64,000 nucleotides of DNA from Gemmatimonas aurantiaca T-27 (GTDB lineage Bacteria > Gemmatimonadota > Gemmatimonadetes > Gemmatimonadales > Gemmatimonadaceae). Position numbers and translations under genes: made by a program. The notes below the pieces were generated by a model. The model was given only the letters and a program-made list of their open reading frames with translations. It did no database searches and was not told where the DNA came from. Position 1 is the first letter of the stretch; every line of letters starts with the position of its first letter. Location: the NCBI RefSeq assembly GCF_000010305.1, contig NC_012489.1, positions 1,957,646 through 2,021,645 on the forward strand, given 5' to 3'. This document shows, in pieces, positions 37,645-49,097 of this stretch.

Positions 37645-38770
37645 GCGTTTGGCCCTCGTCACCCCGACGTCGTCTCAGTGCCGACAGGAACTGATCGAAC
37701 AGCGGCACGGCGTCATGCGGGCCCGGAGCGGCCTCCGGATGGTACTGCACAGCAAAGATCGGCAGGCTGCGGTGACGCAGGCCTTCGACCGTGCCGTCGT
37801 TCAGGTTGATGTGGGTGACGGCCAGATCGGGCGCTCCTTCCACCCCCTCCGGCGTCCCCGCCACGGCAAATCCGTGGTTCTGCGCCGTAATCAGCACCTG
37901 CCCTGTGGCGAGATCCTTGACCGGCTGATTTCCGCCTCGGTGGCCGTACGGCATCTTGACCGTGCGTCCGCCAAAGGTGAGCCCCAGCAACTGATGGCCC
38001 AGGCAAATGCCAAAAATCGGCACGTCGGCGTTGGCGATCGTGCGAATGTGGCCCGGTGCATACGTCACCGCGGCCGGGTCGCCCGGGCCGTTCGACAGAA
38101 ACACGCCGTCCGGATTCATCGCCAGGACCTGATCGGCCGGCGTTTCCGACGGCACCACGGTCACGCGGCAGCCATGCGCGTCGAACAGGCGCAGGATGTT
38201 GCGCTTGATGCCGTAGTCGTAGGCCACCACATGGAACGGCGCCTGGGCATTGCCCCAGGCGTACTGCTCCTGCGTCGACACGACGGTGGCCAGGTCGAGT
38301 CCTTCCATGCTCGGGCAGGCGTCGAGCGCCGCCAGTGCTTCGGCGGTGGGGGTATCCCCGGCGCCGATGACGCCGCGCATGACACCCACACTGCGCAGAT
38401 GTTTGGTGAGGCGACGGGTGTCGACCTCGGTCAGCACCGGCACGTCGGCGGCGCCCAGCCACTCCTGCAGGCCGCCGGTGGCGCGCCAACTGGAGTACGT
38501 GGGGGACAGCTCACGACAGATCACACCGGCGACCTGAGGACGCGCCGATTCGGGATCTTCGGTGTTGATGCCGTAGTTGCCGATCTGGGGCGAGGTCATC
38601 ACCACGATCTGACCACGGAACGAGGGGTCGGTGAAGACCTCCTGGTATCCGGTCATGACCGTCGTAAAGACCACTTCTGCCACGGTGGGAATCGTCGGTC
38701 CCACCAGCCGGCCGAGAAAAAGGGTCCCGTCCTCGAGGAGGAGGAACCCTTTTGCTGGAAGCTCGTTCAC
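37637..38770 (-). CDS. carA: carbamoyl-phosphate synthase small subunit
   Basis: This 377-residue glutaminase subunit supplies ammonia to CarB for pyrimidine and arginine synthesis. The class-I amidotransferase nucleophile is in GICLGHQLLGL and the His/Glu pair in YHPEAAPGP. Translation starts at GTG, seven bases after the secG stop. carB is not adjacent. Confidence 0.96.
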   Translation of the reverse strand: MNELPAKGFLLLEDGTLFLGRLVGPTIPTVAEVVFTTVMTGYQEVFTDPSFRGQIVVMTSPQIGNYGINTEDPESARPQVAGVICRELSPTYSSWRATGGLQEWLGAADVPVLTEVDTRRLTKHLRSVGVMRGVIGAGDTPTAEALAALDACPSMEGLDLATVVSTQEQYAWGNAQAPFHVVAYDYGIKRNILRLFDAHGCRVTVVPSETPADQVLAMNPDGVFLSNGPGDPAAVTYAPGHIRTIANADVPIFGICLGHQLLGLTFGGRTVKMPYGHRGGNQPVKDLATGQVLITAQNHGFAVAGTPEGVEGAPDLAVTHINLNDGTVEGLRHRSLPIFAVQYHPEAAPGPHDAVPLFDQFLSALRRRRGDEGQTLD

Positions 38771-38777
38771 TGCGGCT

Positions 38778-39188
38778 TTACGGCTTGGCGGGCGCCGCCG
38801 GCTGACCGGCGGGAGCCGAACCGGGAGCGGCCGGTGCCGCGTCCTGCGTCAGCGGAGCGGCCGGAGCCACGGTGTTGGCGTTGGACGGAGCGGTCGGAGC
38901 CGCCTGCGTCGCCGGCGCGGCCAACTGATCGAGCACCGACTTGGGCGCCGACGCCCGCGTGCTCATGATCTGCAGGATGAACGCGAGGCCGAGGAAAATG
39001 CCGCCACACCACCAGCTCGCCTTCGTGAGCAGGTTCCCCGCCTGACGGGAGCCGATGACGGAATCAGCCGACGAGCTGGCACCGCCGAAGCTGGCCGCCA
39101 GACCGCCACCCTTGCCCGACTGGAGAAGGATCGCCGCAGCCAGCACCACCGCGTCGAGGATGAGGAGAATCAGCAGGAACGTGTACAT
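38778..39188 (-). CDS. secG: preprotein translocase subunit SecG
   Basis: This 136-residue protein has two hydrophobic helices (about residues 3-22 and 57-76) flanking the conserved QSGKGGGLAASFGG loop of SecG. The C-terminal 55 residues are an Ala/Pro-rich tail, making the protein nearly twice the length of minimal SecG. It sits between tpiA and carA and has a small GC hairpin (39217-39237) in its leader. Confidence 0.9.
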   Translation of the reverse strand: MYTFLLILLILDAVVLAAAILLQSGKGGGLAASFGGASSSADSVIGSRQAGNLLTKASWWCGGIFLGLAFILQIMSTRASAPKSVLDQLAAPATQAAPTAPSNANTVAPAAPLTQDAAPAAPGSAPAGQPAAPAKP

Positions 39189-39290
39189 GGGCAGCAGAGG
39201 CGAGGCAATGTCCGGTGGCGCGGTTTTGGACCGCGCCTGAATGAGCCTAGTAAGATCGCGACATCTCGAGAGCGATACAAGGGATGTGAT

Positions 39291-39324
39291 GCGGTTTTGG
39301 GTCGTATCTCCGACCCAAAACCGC
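39291..39324 (-). terminator. intrinsic terminator after tpiA
   Basis: A perfect 14-bp stem (GCGGTTTTGGGTCG and its complement, loop of six) lies five bases past the tpiA stop. It has no long U-run on the minus strand. The decamer GCGGTTTTGG recurs at 39220-39229 in the secG leader. Confidence 0.7.
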
Positions 39325-39329
39325 TTTCC

Positions 39330-40085
39330 TTACGCCCGTACGATCCCCGCCCAGCCGTCGGCGTCCAGCGACGCGCCCCCGACCAGCAGGCCGTCCACAT
39401 CCGACGCGGCCAGCAACTGCGACGCATTCCCGCGGTTCACCGAGCCGCCATACAGGATCGGGATGCCAGTCGCCACCTTGTCGCCCACGCGCGATGCCAG
39501 CGCCCGGCGCAGCACCCCGTGAATCTCGGCCGCGTCTTCCGGCGTGGCCGTACGGCCCGTTCCGATGGCCCACACCGGTTCGTAGGCCAGCATGATGGCG
39601 CCAATCTGCTGGTCGTCGAGCTCCTTGAGGCCAGCGGCGAGCTGCCGCTCCACGACGTCCGCCGTGTGTCCGGCTTCGCGCTCGGCCAACGTTTCCCCGA
39701 CGCACAGCATGGCGGTGAGCCGGGCCTGGGCGATGAGCGCCATCTTCTTCGTGGTCGTCTCGTCGCTTTCACCAAACACATGGCGACGCTCAGAGTGCCC
39801 CACGAGCACCACCCGGGCGCCGGCGTCGCGTGCCATGAGCACCGAGTTTTCTCCCGTGAACGCACCCTGCGCTTCAGCGTGCACGTTCTGCACACCCACC
39901 CAGATCTCCGGGCGGTCGCGCAGACCTTCCGTGACCGTGGTGAGCGTGATGGCAGACGGGAAGAAGATCACCGTGCGGTCGTTGAGCTTGGGCACCTGCG
40001 CGAGAAACCGCTGCAGGAATGCCTTCGCGTCCGTCGGACCGTGATTGAGCTTCCAGTTGGCCGCAATAACCGGCTTGAGATGCAT
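39330..40085 (-). CDS. tpiA: triosephosphate isomerase
   Basis: This 251-residue TIM-barrel enzyme keeps Asn10-Lys12 (NWKLN), His97 (VGHSERR) and catalytic Glu169 (AYEPVWAIGTG). ATG at 40085 was chosen because it gives the canonical N-terminus; a TTG seven codons upstream is possible. It follows pgk by 35 bases, so pgk and tpiA are likely co-transcribed. Confidence 0.97.
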   Translation of the reverse strand: MHLKPVIAANWKLNHGPTDAKAFLQRFLAQVPKLNDRTVIFFPSAITLTTVTEGLRDRPEIWVGVQNVHAEAQGAFTGENSVLMARDAGARVVLVGHSERRHVFGESDETTTKKMALIAQARLTAMLCVGETLAEREAGHTADVVERQLAAGLKELDDQQIGAIMLAYEPVWAIGTGRTATPEDAAEIHGVLRRALASRVGDKVATGIPILYGGSVNRGNASQLLAASDVDGLLVGGASLDADGWAGIVRA

Positions 40086-40120
40086 GGGAGGGGGTGCGGG
40101 GGGCAAACAGTGAGGAGGGG

Positions 40121-41317
40121 TCAGCGCTGATCGAGCGCGGACACGCCGGGGAGGTCCTTGCCTTCGAGAAACTCGAGCGAGGCACCACCGCCGGTGGAGA
40201 CATGCGACATCTGCGATTCGAGACCCGCTTCGGCAACGGCCGCTGCGGAATCACCGCCGCCGATGATGGTCGTGGCGCCCTGCCCCGTGGCATGCGCCAT
40301 CGCGTCAGCCACGCCGCGCGTACCGACGTCAAACGGCGGCTTTTCAAACACGCCCATCGGCCCATTCCAGAGCACGGTCTTCGCGCTTTCGATCAGGGCG
40401 CGATACTGCGTCACGCTGGCCGGTCCGATATCGAACATCGCCTGACCAGCAGGAATGGCGTCACGCGCGACGGCCGTGGCCTGCGCGCCCGCATCCATGG
40501 CTGGCGCAATCGTGGCGTCCACCGGCAGGACAAGCTTGTCGCCACCACGCGTGAGCAGGTCACGCGCCATCTCGAGACGATCGGGTTCGACCAGTGAGTT
40601 GCCGGTCTCGAATCCCATCGCCCGAAAGAACGTGCACGCCATGGCGCCACCGATCAGCAGGTGGTCCACCTTCGGCAGCAACGCTTCCACCACGTCGATT
40701 TTTCCGGAGATCTTCGAGCCACCCAGAATGGCCACGAACGGACGCTGCGGGTTGGCGAGGGCACCGCCGAGATAGGCGAGTTCTTTCTCCATCAGCAGTC
40801 CGGCGACGGCAGGGCGGCAATACTTCGCCACGCCGGCGGTGCTGGCGTGCGCGCGGTGGGCGGCACCAAACGCATCGTTCACGTACACATCGCCGAGCTG
40901 CGCGAGCTGCTGCGACAGGGCGTCATCGTTCTTCTCTTCGCCCGGCAGGAACCGGGTGTTTTCGAGCAGCAGCACTTCGCCGGCGGCCAAGGCCTTGGTG
41001 GCACTCACGGCGGCATCTCCCACGGTCTCGCCGAGGAAATGCACGGGACGCGGCAGCAACTCCTTGAGACGGGCGGCGACGGGGGCCAGTGAGTATTTCG
41101 CTTCGGGGGCGCCCTTCGGACGTCCAAAATGCGCCAGCAGGATCACACGGGCGCCGCCATCGAGCAGCGTGGTGATCGTCGGGAGGGCGGCCGTGATGCG
41201 GGTGTCGTCGGCAACCTGGCCGGCATCGTTGAGCGGCACGTTGAAGTCGACGCGTACGAGCGCGCGCTTGCCGTGCAGGTCGGCCGCAGTCAGGTCACGA
41301 ATGGTCTTGGTGTTCAT
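40121..41317 (-). CDS. pgk: phosphoglycerate kinase
   Basis: This 398-residue glycolytic enzyme shows VRVDFNVPL, the substrate-binding HFGRPKG and the nucleotide-site segment GGGDSAAAV near the C-terminus. Length is typical of bacterial Pgk. A GTG directly precedes the ATG (41320) and could also serve as start. It is separated from gapA by a strong terminator. Confidence 0.97.
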   Translation of the reverse strand: MNTKTIRDLTAADLHGKRALVRVDFNVPLNDAGQVADDTRITAALPTITTLLDGGARVILLAHFGRPKGAPEAKYSLAPVAARLKELLPRPVHFLGETVGDAAVSATKALAAGEVLLLENTRFLPGEEKNDDALSQQLAQLGDVYVNDAFGAAHRAHASTAGVAKYCRPAVAGLLMEKELAYLGGALANPQRPFVAILGGSKISGKIDVVEALLPKVDHLLIGGAMACTFFRAMGFETGNSLVEPDRLEMARDLLTRGGDKLVLPVDATIAPAMDAGAQATAVARDAIPAGQAMFDIGPASVTQYRALIESAKTVLWNGPMGVFEKPPFDVGTRGVADAMAHATGQGATTIIGGGDSAAAVAEAGLESQMSHVSTGGGASLEFLEGKDLPGVSALDQR

Positions 41318-41351
41318 CACCGAATACGAGGCGGGAAATAGAACCGGGAAA

Positions 41352-41388
41352 ACGACAGGGAGACCCGTCCGTGCGGTCTCCCTGTCGT
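41352..41388 (-). terminator. intrinsic terminator after gapA
   Basis: A perfect 14-bp stem (arms 41352-41365 and 41375-41388, nine-base loop) is followed on the minus strand by TTTCCC. It lies 34 bases beyond the gapA stop and ends the long comF/aroE/dnaB-side gene run. Confidence 0.85.
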
Positions 41389-41422
41389 CAGGCCTTTGGC
41401 AGGCCGATGTATCCGTGTGCGC

Positions 41423-42436
41423 TTAGAGGCGCGAGCCAACGAAACGCAGCAGGTCGACGCAGCGCGACGAATAACCCCACTCGTTGTCATACCAGCCCGA
41501 GATCTTCACCATCGTGCCGTTGATGACGATCGTGCTGAGCGCATCGAGCGTGCAGGAGTTCGGGTTGCCGACGTAGTCGATCGACACGAGCGGCACTTCG
41601 CTGTACCCGAGCACGCCTTCCAGTGCGCCCGCTTCCGACGCGGCCTTGAACGCGGCGTTGACTTCTTCCTTCGTCACCGCGCGTTCGACGATGCACGTCA
41701 GGTCGGTGAGCGACACGTCGGGCGTCGGCACGCGCACGGCGATACCGTCGATCTTGCCCTTCACTTCCGGAATCACGAGCGACGTGGCCTTGGCCGCGCC
41801 CGTCGTGGTCGGGATCATGGACACAGCGGCCGCGCGGGCGCGACGCAGGTCCTTGTGCGGCAGATCGAGGATGCTCTGGTCGTTGGTGTAGCTGTGGATC
41901 GTGACCATCGAGCCATGCACGAAGCCGAAGTTGTCGCGAATCACCTTGACCATCGGCACGAGGCAGTTGGTCGTGCACGACGCGTTCGAGATGATGTGAT
42001 GCGACGCCGGATCGTACTTGTCGCTGTTCACGCCCATCACGACCGTGATGTCTTCGTTCGTGGCCGGGGCCGAGATGATGACCTTCTTCGCGCCGGCTTC
42101 CATGTGCTTGCGCGCATCGGCGGCGGCGGTGAAGCGACCCGTCGACTCGAGCACGATGTCGACGCCCAGTTCCTTCCAGGGCAGCTTGCCGGGCTCGCGC
42201 TCGGCGAGAATGCGAATGCGATCGCCGTCAATCGTGATGGCGTCGGCTTCATGACCGACCTGACCGTCAAACTTGCCGTGCACCGAATCGTACTGGAACA
42301 GGTGTGCCAGTGTTGCGGTGTCGGTGAGATCGTTGATCGCGACGAAATCGATGTCCGCCACGCCTTGCTGCTTCGCGGCGCGCAAAACCTGGCGCCCGAT
42401 GCGGCCGAAGCCGTTGATGCCAACCCGAATGGCCAT
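41423..42436 (-). CDS. gapA: glyceraldehyde-3-phosphate dehydrogenase, type I
   Basis: This 337-residue enzyme has the NAD-binding start INGFGRIGR and the active-site SNASCTTNC with Cys154. Asp36 in AINDLTD suggests NAD preference. Length is typical. It starts five bases after the comF stop, an unusual partner; pgk and tpiA follow after a terminator. Confidence 0.97.
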   Translation of the reverse strand: MAIRVGINGFGRIGRQVLRAAKQQGVADIDFVAINDLTDTATLAHLFQYDSVHGKFDGQVGHEADAITIDGDRIRILAEREPGKLPWKELGVDIVLESTGRFTAAADARKHMEAGAKKVIISAPATNEDITVVMGVNSDKYDPASHHIISNASCTTNCLVPMVKVIRDNFGFVHGSMVTIHSYTNDQSILDLPHKDLRRARAAAVSMIPTTTGAAKATSLVIPEVKGKIDGIAVRVPTPDVSLTDLTCIVERAVTKEEVNAAFKAASEAGALEGVLGYSEVPLVSIDYVGNPNSCTLDALSTIVINGTMVKISGWYDNEWGYSSRCVDLLRFVGSRL

Positions 42437-42441
42437 TCGTG

Positions 42442-43299
42442 TCAGTTCCTGAGTGAGTCGTCGTCGGGAACGGCACGGTCGCCGGTGTCCGGCGCCCGTC
42501 CGAAGGTGACACAGCTGATGATGCGCGCGCCGCCATCGAGCAAAGCCCGGGCGGCAGCGTTGAGCGTCGCGGCCGTGGTGACCACATCGTCCACCAGGAT
42601 GATATGTTGGCCGCGCAACGTCGCACGCCGGGATTCCGGCACGGCGAACGCTCCGGAAACGTTGGTCGTACGCTCAGAGGGTGTCAACCGGACCTGCGAT
42701 CGAGTGTGACGCGCCCGCAGGAGCACATCCGACCATAGTGGTATGCGCCAGTGCGGACTCAGGGCCCGGGCCAGCTTCTCTGCCTGGTTGTATCCGCGCT
42801 CCCGCAGGCGCTGTGCGGAGAGCGGCATCGGCACGACCGCCGCGCGCTCCTCCAGCACATCTTCCGGCCAACTGAGGCGGGCCATGCGACGCGCCATCGG
42901 CGTGGCCACGACGTGCCAGCCCTGATACTTGAGCGCGTGCACCAGCTCGCCACCGCTGCCTTGGTCCATTCGGCACACCGAGCGTACCGCCCGGATTTCC
43001 GGTGCGAGGCGTGCGCACCAGCGACACGGGCTCAGTTCCACGGTCGACGGCATGGCGGCCGCCTCACCGGGTGCTGGTCGCGCCGGCGGCAGGGCCAGCG
43101 TCAGCGACAGGCGCGGGTGCCCGCAGCGATAGCACTGGGGCAAGGTGAGTGGCACCACACGCGCCATGCAGGTGCCGCAGACAATGCCGTCCGGTGTGCT
43201 GTGCGGCGCGTGAGGCCGTCGACAGAGCACACAGGCACCCGGCATCAGAAAATCGAGCAGGCTGCGTCCGAACCCGGACCACGATGTCGGACTTGGCAT
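42442..43299 (-). CDS. comF: ComF family phosphoribosyltransferase-like protein
   Basis: This 285-residue protein has N-terminal zinc-ribbon-type cysteine pairs ([27 protein letters not shown]) and a C-terminal PRTase motif [16 protein letters not shown]. Both are hallmarks of ComF, which is linked to DNA uptake and single-strand DNA handling. ATG at 43299 was chosen; GTG at 43317, overlapping the aroE stop, is a real alternative. Confidence 0.88.
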   Translation of the reverse strand: MPSPTSWSGFGRSLLDFLMPGACVLCRRPHAPHSTPDGIVCGTCMARVVPLTLPQCYRCGHPRLSLTLALPPARPAPGEAAAMPSTVELSPCRWCARLAPEIRAVRSVCRMDQGSGGELVHALKYQGWHVVATPMARRMARLSWPEDVLEERAAVVPMPLSAQRLRERGYNQAEKLARALSPHWRIPLWSDVLLRARHTRSQVRLTPSERTTNVSGAFAVPESRRATLRGQHIILVDDVVTTAATLNAAARALLDGGARIISCVTFGRAPDTGDRAVPDDDSLRN

Positions 43300-43313
43300 G
43301 GTGCGGGAGACGG

Positions 43314-44195
43314 TCACGTGCCGCGCGGCCGATCTGGTGACGGTGGTGTCTCGCCCAGTGACTGCCACATCGCGTCGCGCGGAGCCTCCAGGCCGAACCA
43401 GCAGCGAAACGCGGCAGCCCCCTGCTCTACCAGCATGCGCAGCCCGTCTTCGGCGCAGAGTCCGCGTGCACGGGCAGCCTGTACCCACGCGGTGCCGATT
43501 GGCGCACCATCTGCCGCTTGTCCGCGATACACGAGATCGAACACCGCGGCATCGGACGACAGCATGCGGGGATCGACGGGATAGGCATCGCCGTCGTGCA
43601 GTCCGAGCGGCGTGCTGTTCACCACCAGATTGGCGTCTCCGAGCGCCATGACCGTCTCGGGGTCGTCCAGCGGCAGAACCCGCCCCATGACCCCCGTTCG
43701 GGCGAGCAGGGCCTGTGCCCGGTCGGGCGTGCGGGCCACCACGGCAATGTGTGCGACTCCAAGTTCTGTCAGCGCGAGCAGCACGGCGGCGGCCGACCCA
43801 CCACTGCCCAGCACCACCGCCCGTTCTGGTACACGATGACCGGTCAATGCGCGCACCGTCGCTCGGACGCCGTCCACATCGGTGTTGTCACCGTGCAGAA
43901 GTCCCTGCTCGAACCAGAAGGTGTTCACCGCGCCCGCGCGACGGGCAACATCCGAAAGCCGATCGGCGCGTGAGGCCACGGCTTCCTTGTGCGGGATGGT
44001 CACGTTGCCGCCCGTTCTGCTCTGCTGACACTGTGCGAGCGTGTCGATCAGATCATCCGGGCGCACATCCAGTCGTTCGTACGACAGCGGTATGCCACAT
44101 GCCGCCATCGCCGCGCCCTGGAATACGGGGGACAGGGAATGCGCCACCGGGTGGCCCAGAATCACCAGTCGGGATGGGCGAGCACCGGCCATCAT
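43314..44195 (-). CDS. aroE: shikimate dehydrogenase
   Basis: This 293-residue enzyme reduces 3-dehydroshikimate with NADPH. The catalytic Lys70 (NVTIPHKEAV) and Asp106 (GDNTDVDG) and the nucleotide loop VLGSGGSAAAV are intact. Two consecutive ATG codons open the frame (44195 and 44192). It starts six bases after the phosphatase gene. Confidence 0.94.
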   Translation of the reverse strand: MMAGARPSRLVILGHPVAHSLSPVFQGAAMAACGIPLSYERLDVRPDDLIDTLAQCQQSRTGGNVTIPHKEAVASRADRLSDVARRAGAVNTFWFEQGLLHGDNTDVDGVRATVRALTGHRVPERAVVLGSGGSAAAVLLALTELGVAHIAVVARTPDRAQALLARTGVMGRVLPLDDPETVMALGDANLVVNSTPLGLHDGDAYPVDPRMLSSDAAVFDLVYRGQAADGAPIGTAWVQAARARGLCAEDGLRMLVEQGAAAFRCWFGLEAPRDAMWQSLGETPPSPDRPRGT

Positions 44196-44201
44196 CGTCG
44201 A

Positions 44202-44675
44202 TCAGCCTTGTCGGCCGGCTCGATCCGCGCGATCGGCGACCACACGGTCGAGAATGGCGCCGATTTCCTGCTCCAGCTCTTCGTAGGTCGCGCGATACAC
44301 ATCGAGATTGCCGCCGAATGGATCGCTCACGGGACGCGCTTCGTGTCCTGTGTAGGCCGTGAGCATCCAGGAACGGCCGGCGCCACCCAGCGCTTCCACC
44401 CGATCGAGGTGATGCGGCCCCATCGTGAGGATCAGATCAGCGCCACCGACAATCTCCGGTGCGAGTGCACGCGCACGATGGCCACCCAACTCGACACCGT
44501 GTTCGAGCGCGACCAACAGCGCCCCATCGGACGCCGACGCCCCGGGCCAGGCACTGGTGCCCGCGCTGGACACGGTGAGGTCGGGGATACCACGCTGCGC
44601 CACCAGGTGACGCGCTATGGCCTCGGCCATCGGACTCCGGCAGGTGTTGCCCGTGCAGACGAAGAGCAGGTGCAT
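44202..44675 (-). CDS. low-molecular-weight phosphatase, YwlE/protein-arginine-phosphatase type
   Basis: This 157-residue enzyme has the P-loop CTGNTCRSP (Cys7, Cys12, Arg13) and a DPFGG general-acid loop. Thr11 in the loop matches the residue that gives Bacillus YwlE its preference for phospho-arginine over phospho-tyrosine. No McsB-type arginine kinase is seen in the window, so the substrate is unproven. It overlaps tsaC by one base, a pairing also found in other bacteria. Confidence 0.85.
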   Translation of the reverse strand: MHLLFVCTGNTCRSPMAEAIARHLVAQRGIPDLTVSSAGTSAWPGASASDGALLVALEHGVELGGHRARALAPEIVGGADLILTMGPHHLDRVEALGGAGRSWMLTAYTGHEARPVSDPFGGNLDVYRATYEELEQEIGAILDRVVADRADRAGRQG

Positions 44676-45349
44676 CAGGTATCTCCAATGAGATCAGCGA
44701 CACAGGTGCGCAACAGCGGCGCCGGCAAAGCCCCAGGACGAATCACGCGCGCGCGCCGCCCAGTGCAATCCACCACCGTGGACGAATCCGATGGGGCCAA
44801 CCGTCCACCATCGAGCACCCGCAGGGTGCCACGATGAATCTCGGCGGGCCACTGCGTCACGATTTCCGACGCCGTCATCGCCGGGGGCACGCGCGGACGG
44901 TTGGCACTCGTGCTGGTAATGGGTTCGCCATACGCGGTCAGCAACCGTTGCAGACCCGGGTGCGGTGTCCATCGCACGGCGACGCCCCCCTCAGGTCCAC
45001 GCGCACGTGCCGGCACACGTTGATCTCCGCCGCGCAGCACGAGGGTGAGTGGCCCTGGCCAGAAACGCGCGGCCAGTTGTGCGGCGTACGTGGGCAGGTG
45101 CAGATCGAGCCGCGCCACCTGTCCGGGATCGCCGATGAGCAGCAGGAAGGGCTTGCCTGGCGGCCGGCCTTTCATGCGCACGAGCGCCTCCACCGAGTCG
45201 TGATCGACGGCGGTGCCGAAGCCATACACGGTTTCGGTGGGATAGGCGAGCACACGTCCCGCGCCGAGATGCAGGATGGTGTCCCGCAGCGACGCTTCGA
45301 TCTCGGCGGGGGACCAGAACGGGGTCGCCAGTTCAGCCGGATTGATCAT
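44675..45349 (-). CDS. tsaC: L-threonylcarbamoyladenylate synthase (TsaC/Sua5 family)
   Basis: This 224-residue protein shows the YrdC fold signatures PTETVYGFG, KGRPPGKPF and STSAN. It makes threonylcarbamoyl-AMP for the tRNA t6A37 modification. It is of the short TsaC type without the Sua5 C-terminal domain, although slightly longer than E. coli TsaC. Confidence 0.92.
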   Translation of the reverse strand: MINPAELATPFWSPAEIEASLRDTILHLGAGRVLAYPTETVYGFGTAVDHDSVEALVRMKGRPPGKPFLLLIGDPGQVARLDLHLPTYAAQLAARFWPGPLTLVLRGGDQRVPARARGPEGGVAVRWTPHPGLQRLLTAYGEPITSTSANRPRVPPAMTASEIVTQWPAEIHRGTLRVLDGGRLAPSDSSTVVDCTGRRARVIRPGALPAPLLRTCVADLIGDT

Positions 45350-45380
45350 GCGCGAACCGTGCCGCGCGGCGACGAGGGGC

Positions 45381-46154
45381 TCATTCGCGCAGGATGCTGA
45401 GCGCTTCCGCGCGCGCGAAGTCGCTTTCTTCGGTGATCTTCATGCCACGCTCGCTGCCGCGCACCACCACCACCGGATATCCCAGCCGTTCAAGCAACGC
45501 GGCATCGTCGGTGGCGCCAACGCGGTCACGCCGCGCGGCCACATGTGCTTCCTCGAGCAGGACGCGCGGAAATGCCTGTGGAGTCTGCGCCCGCCACAGG
45601 TTGGTGCGATCGACCGTGCGCACGATGCGCCCGTGTTCGTCCACTTCCTTGAGCGTGTCCACGACTGGCAGTGCCGCGATCGCGCCGTGGCCTTTGCGCG
45701 CCTCGGCGATCACGCGGTCGATCGTCTCATCGGTGACGAGCGGACGGGCCGCGTCATGCACCACGGCGACGGAGACCTCTTCCGGCAGGTCCTCGAGTCC
45801 ATTCACGACGCTCTCATGTCGTTCACTGCCACCCACCGAAACCAGCAGACGGTCCACATCGCACTGAAACAACCACGGCGGCGGATCGGCGGCATGCGAC
45901 TTGGGCAACACCACCACCACGACCGCCACATCGGGGCGTGCCATGAAGGCCTGCACGCTGTGCAGCAACGCTGGCTTTCCCGAGACCCAGCGGAACTGCT
46001 TGAGCTCCGCGCTGCCGGTGCGTGATCCGGAGCCACCGGCCACGATCACCACGCCCACATCGCGCACGATATCGCTGGCCGGTGCGGCCTCACCGCGTGA
46101 CGCGATGGCAGGCGGCGGGATGATACGCCGCGGCAGTTGCAGAGCGTCGCTCAT
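45381..46154 (-). CDS. ispD: 2-C-methyl-D-erythritol 4-phosphate cytidylyltransferase
   Basis: This 257-residue nucleotidyltransferase of the MEP isoprenoid pathway has the motif VAGGSGSRTGSAELKQF and the VHDAARPLV loop. In the KQF motif the usual Pro before Lys is Leu. About 30 N-terminal residues precede the domain; an internal start is possible. IspF is not adjacent. Confidence 0.92.
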   Translation of the reverse strand: MSDALQLPRRIIPPPAIASRGEAAPASDIVRDVGVVIVAGGSGSRTGSAELKQFRWVSGKPALLHSVQAFMARPDVAVVVVVLPKSHAADPPPWLFQCDVDRLLVSVGGSERHESVVNGLEDLPEEVSVAVVHDAARPLVTDETIDRVIAEARKGHGAIAALPVVDTLKEVDEHGRIVRTVDRTNLWRAQTPQAFPRVLLEEAHVAARRDRVGATDDAALLERLGYPVVVVRGSERGMKITEESDFARAEALSILRE

Positions 46155-46188
46155 ACGGAGTGCCGTGAATCAAACATGAATCGAGAGG

Positions 46189-47585
<1,397 letters not shown>

Positions 47586-47586
<1 letters not shown>

Positions 47587-49085
47587 CAGAACGGAGTGCC
47601 GTTGAAGTCATCCGGTCCGCGCACGAGCTTCGGTCCGCCGAACGAGCCGCCGCCGTCTCCATACTCCGGTGGTGCCTGACGGGGCGAGAAGTTGTCGAAG
47701 CGCGTGTACTGCTTGTGGAAGAACAGCCGCGCACTGCCGATCGGGCCGTTACGCTGCTTGCCGATGATGATCTCGGCGCGTCCCTCCAGCGTCGGGTCCT
47801 TGAGTCGGCCGTTCTCATCACGCTCGGCGTACACTTCCTGCCGGAAGATGAACATGATGACGTCGGCGTCCTGCTCGATGGCGCCCGACTCTCGAAGGTC
47901 GGAGAGCTGTGGACGACCCTTGTCGTCGCCGGTCCGTTGCTCAGGGGCACGGGACAACTGCGAGAGCGCCACCACCGGCACGCCCAACTCCTTCGCGAGG
48001 GCCTTGAGGCCGCGCGAAATCTGCGAGACTTCCTGCTGACGGTTTTCCACGCCGGCCGGTCCCGTCATGAGCTGCAGGTAGTCCACGATGATGAGCCCGA
48101 GATTGTGCTCGGCCTTGAGACGCCGCGACTTGGCACGCATTTCGAGCAGCGTGATGCCGGGCGTATCGTCGATGAAGATCGGTGCATGGCTCAGGATACC
48201 AGCGGCCTTCGCCAAACGTGGCATCGATTCATCGAGCGCCCTACCACCTTTACGCAACGCCTGCGCATCGATCAGCGCTTCCGACGCCAGCATACGCTGC
48301 ACCAGGGATTCCTTGCTCATTTCGAGCGAGAAAAACGCCACCGGCACCTTGGCCGTGATCGCCGAGTGCTGCGCGATGTTGAGCGTGAACGCCGTCTTGC
48401 CCATCGACGGACGCGCCGCGACGATGATGAGGTCGGCCGGCTGGAACCCCGACGTCATGTGATCGAGTTCGACGAAGCCGGTGGGCACCCCGGTGATGGC
48501 CTGATCGCGCTGAGAGAGCAGCTCGAGCTTTTCCATGGCCGGCCAGAGCAGCTCCTTGATGCGCGCAAAGCCGGTGCGCTCCTTGCTCTGCCCCAGGGAG
48601 AAAATCCGTGACTCGGCGCTGTCGAGCAGATCGGTGGCCGTGATGCGCCCTTCGAACGCTTCCTGCACCACCTCGGTGCTCACTTCGATCAGGCGACGCA
48701 GCAGCGCCTTCTCCTTCACGATGCGCGCGTGGTACTCCACATTCGCGACCGTGGGCACGGCATCGAGCAGGAACGCGAGATACTCACGTCCGCCGGCGTG
48801 TTCGAGCTCCCCACGACGCTCGAGTTCATCGGCCAGCGTGAGCGGATCGACCACGCCACCGCGCTCGGTGATCGCGATCATGGCCCGGTGCAGCCGACGA
48901 TGACCCTCGCGGTAGAACATCGTGTCGTCAACATGCTCCGACGCGCGCATGATGGCGTCGGCATCGAGCAGCATGGCGCCCAGCACGGCCTGCTCGGCCT
49001 CTTCGGACCAGGGTGGACGACGCTCCTTGTAGGGGTCGCGCGCGGCGGGCACCTGGCCATTGCCAGCGGGAACGAGACTGGTCAT
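47586..49085 (-). CDS. dnaB: replicative DNA helicase DnaB
   Basis: This 499-residue hexameric helicase has an N-terminal DnaG-interaction domain (EEAEQAVLGAMLLD) and a RecA-like core with Walker A (ARPSMGKTAF) and the DYLQLM Walker B. No intein is present. ATG at 49085 was chosen; a GTG two codons upstream is possible. It lies 12 bases after the uracil-DNA glycosylase gene. Confidence 0.96.
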
Positions 49086-49097
49086 GAGCACATCAGG

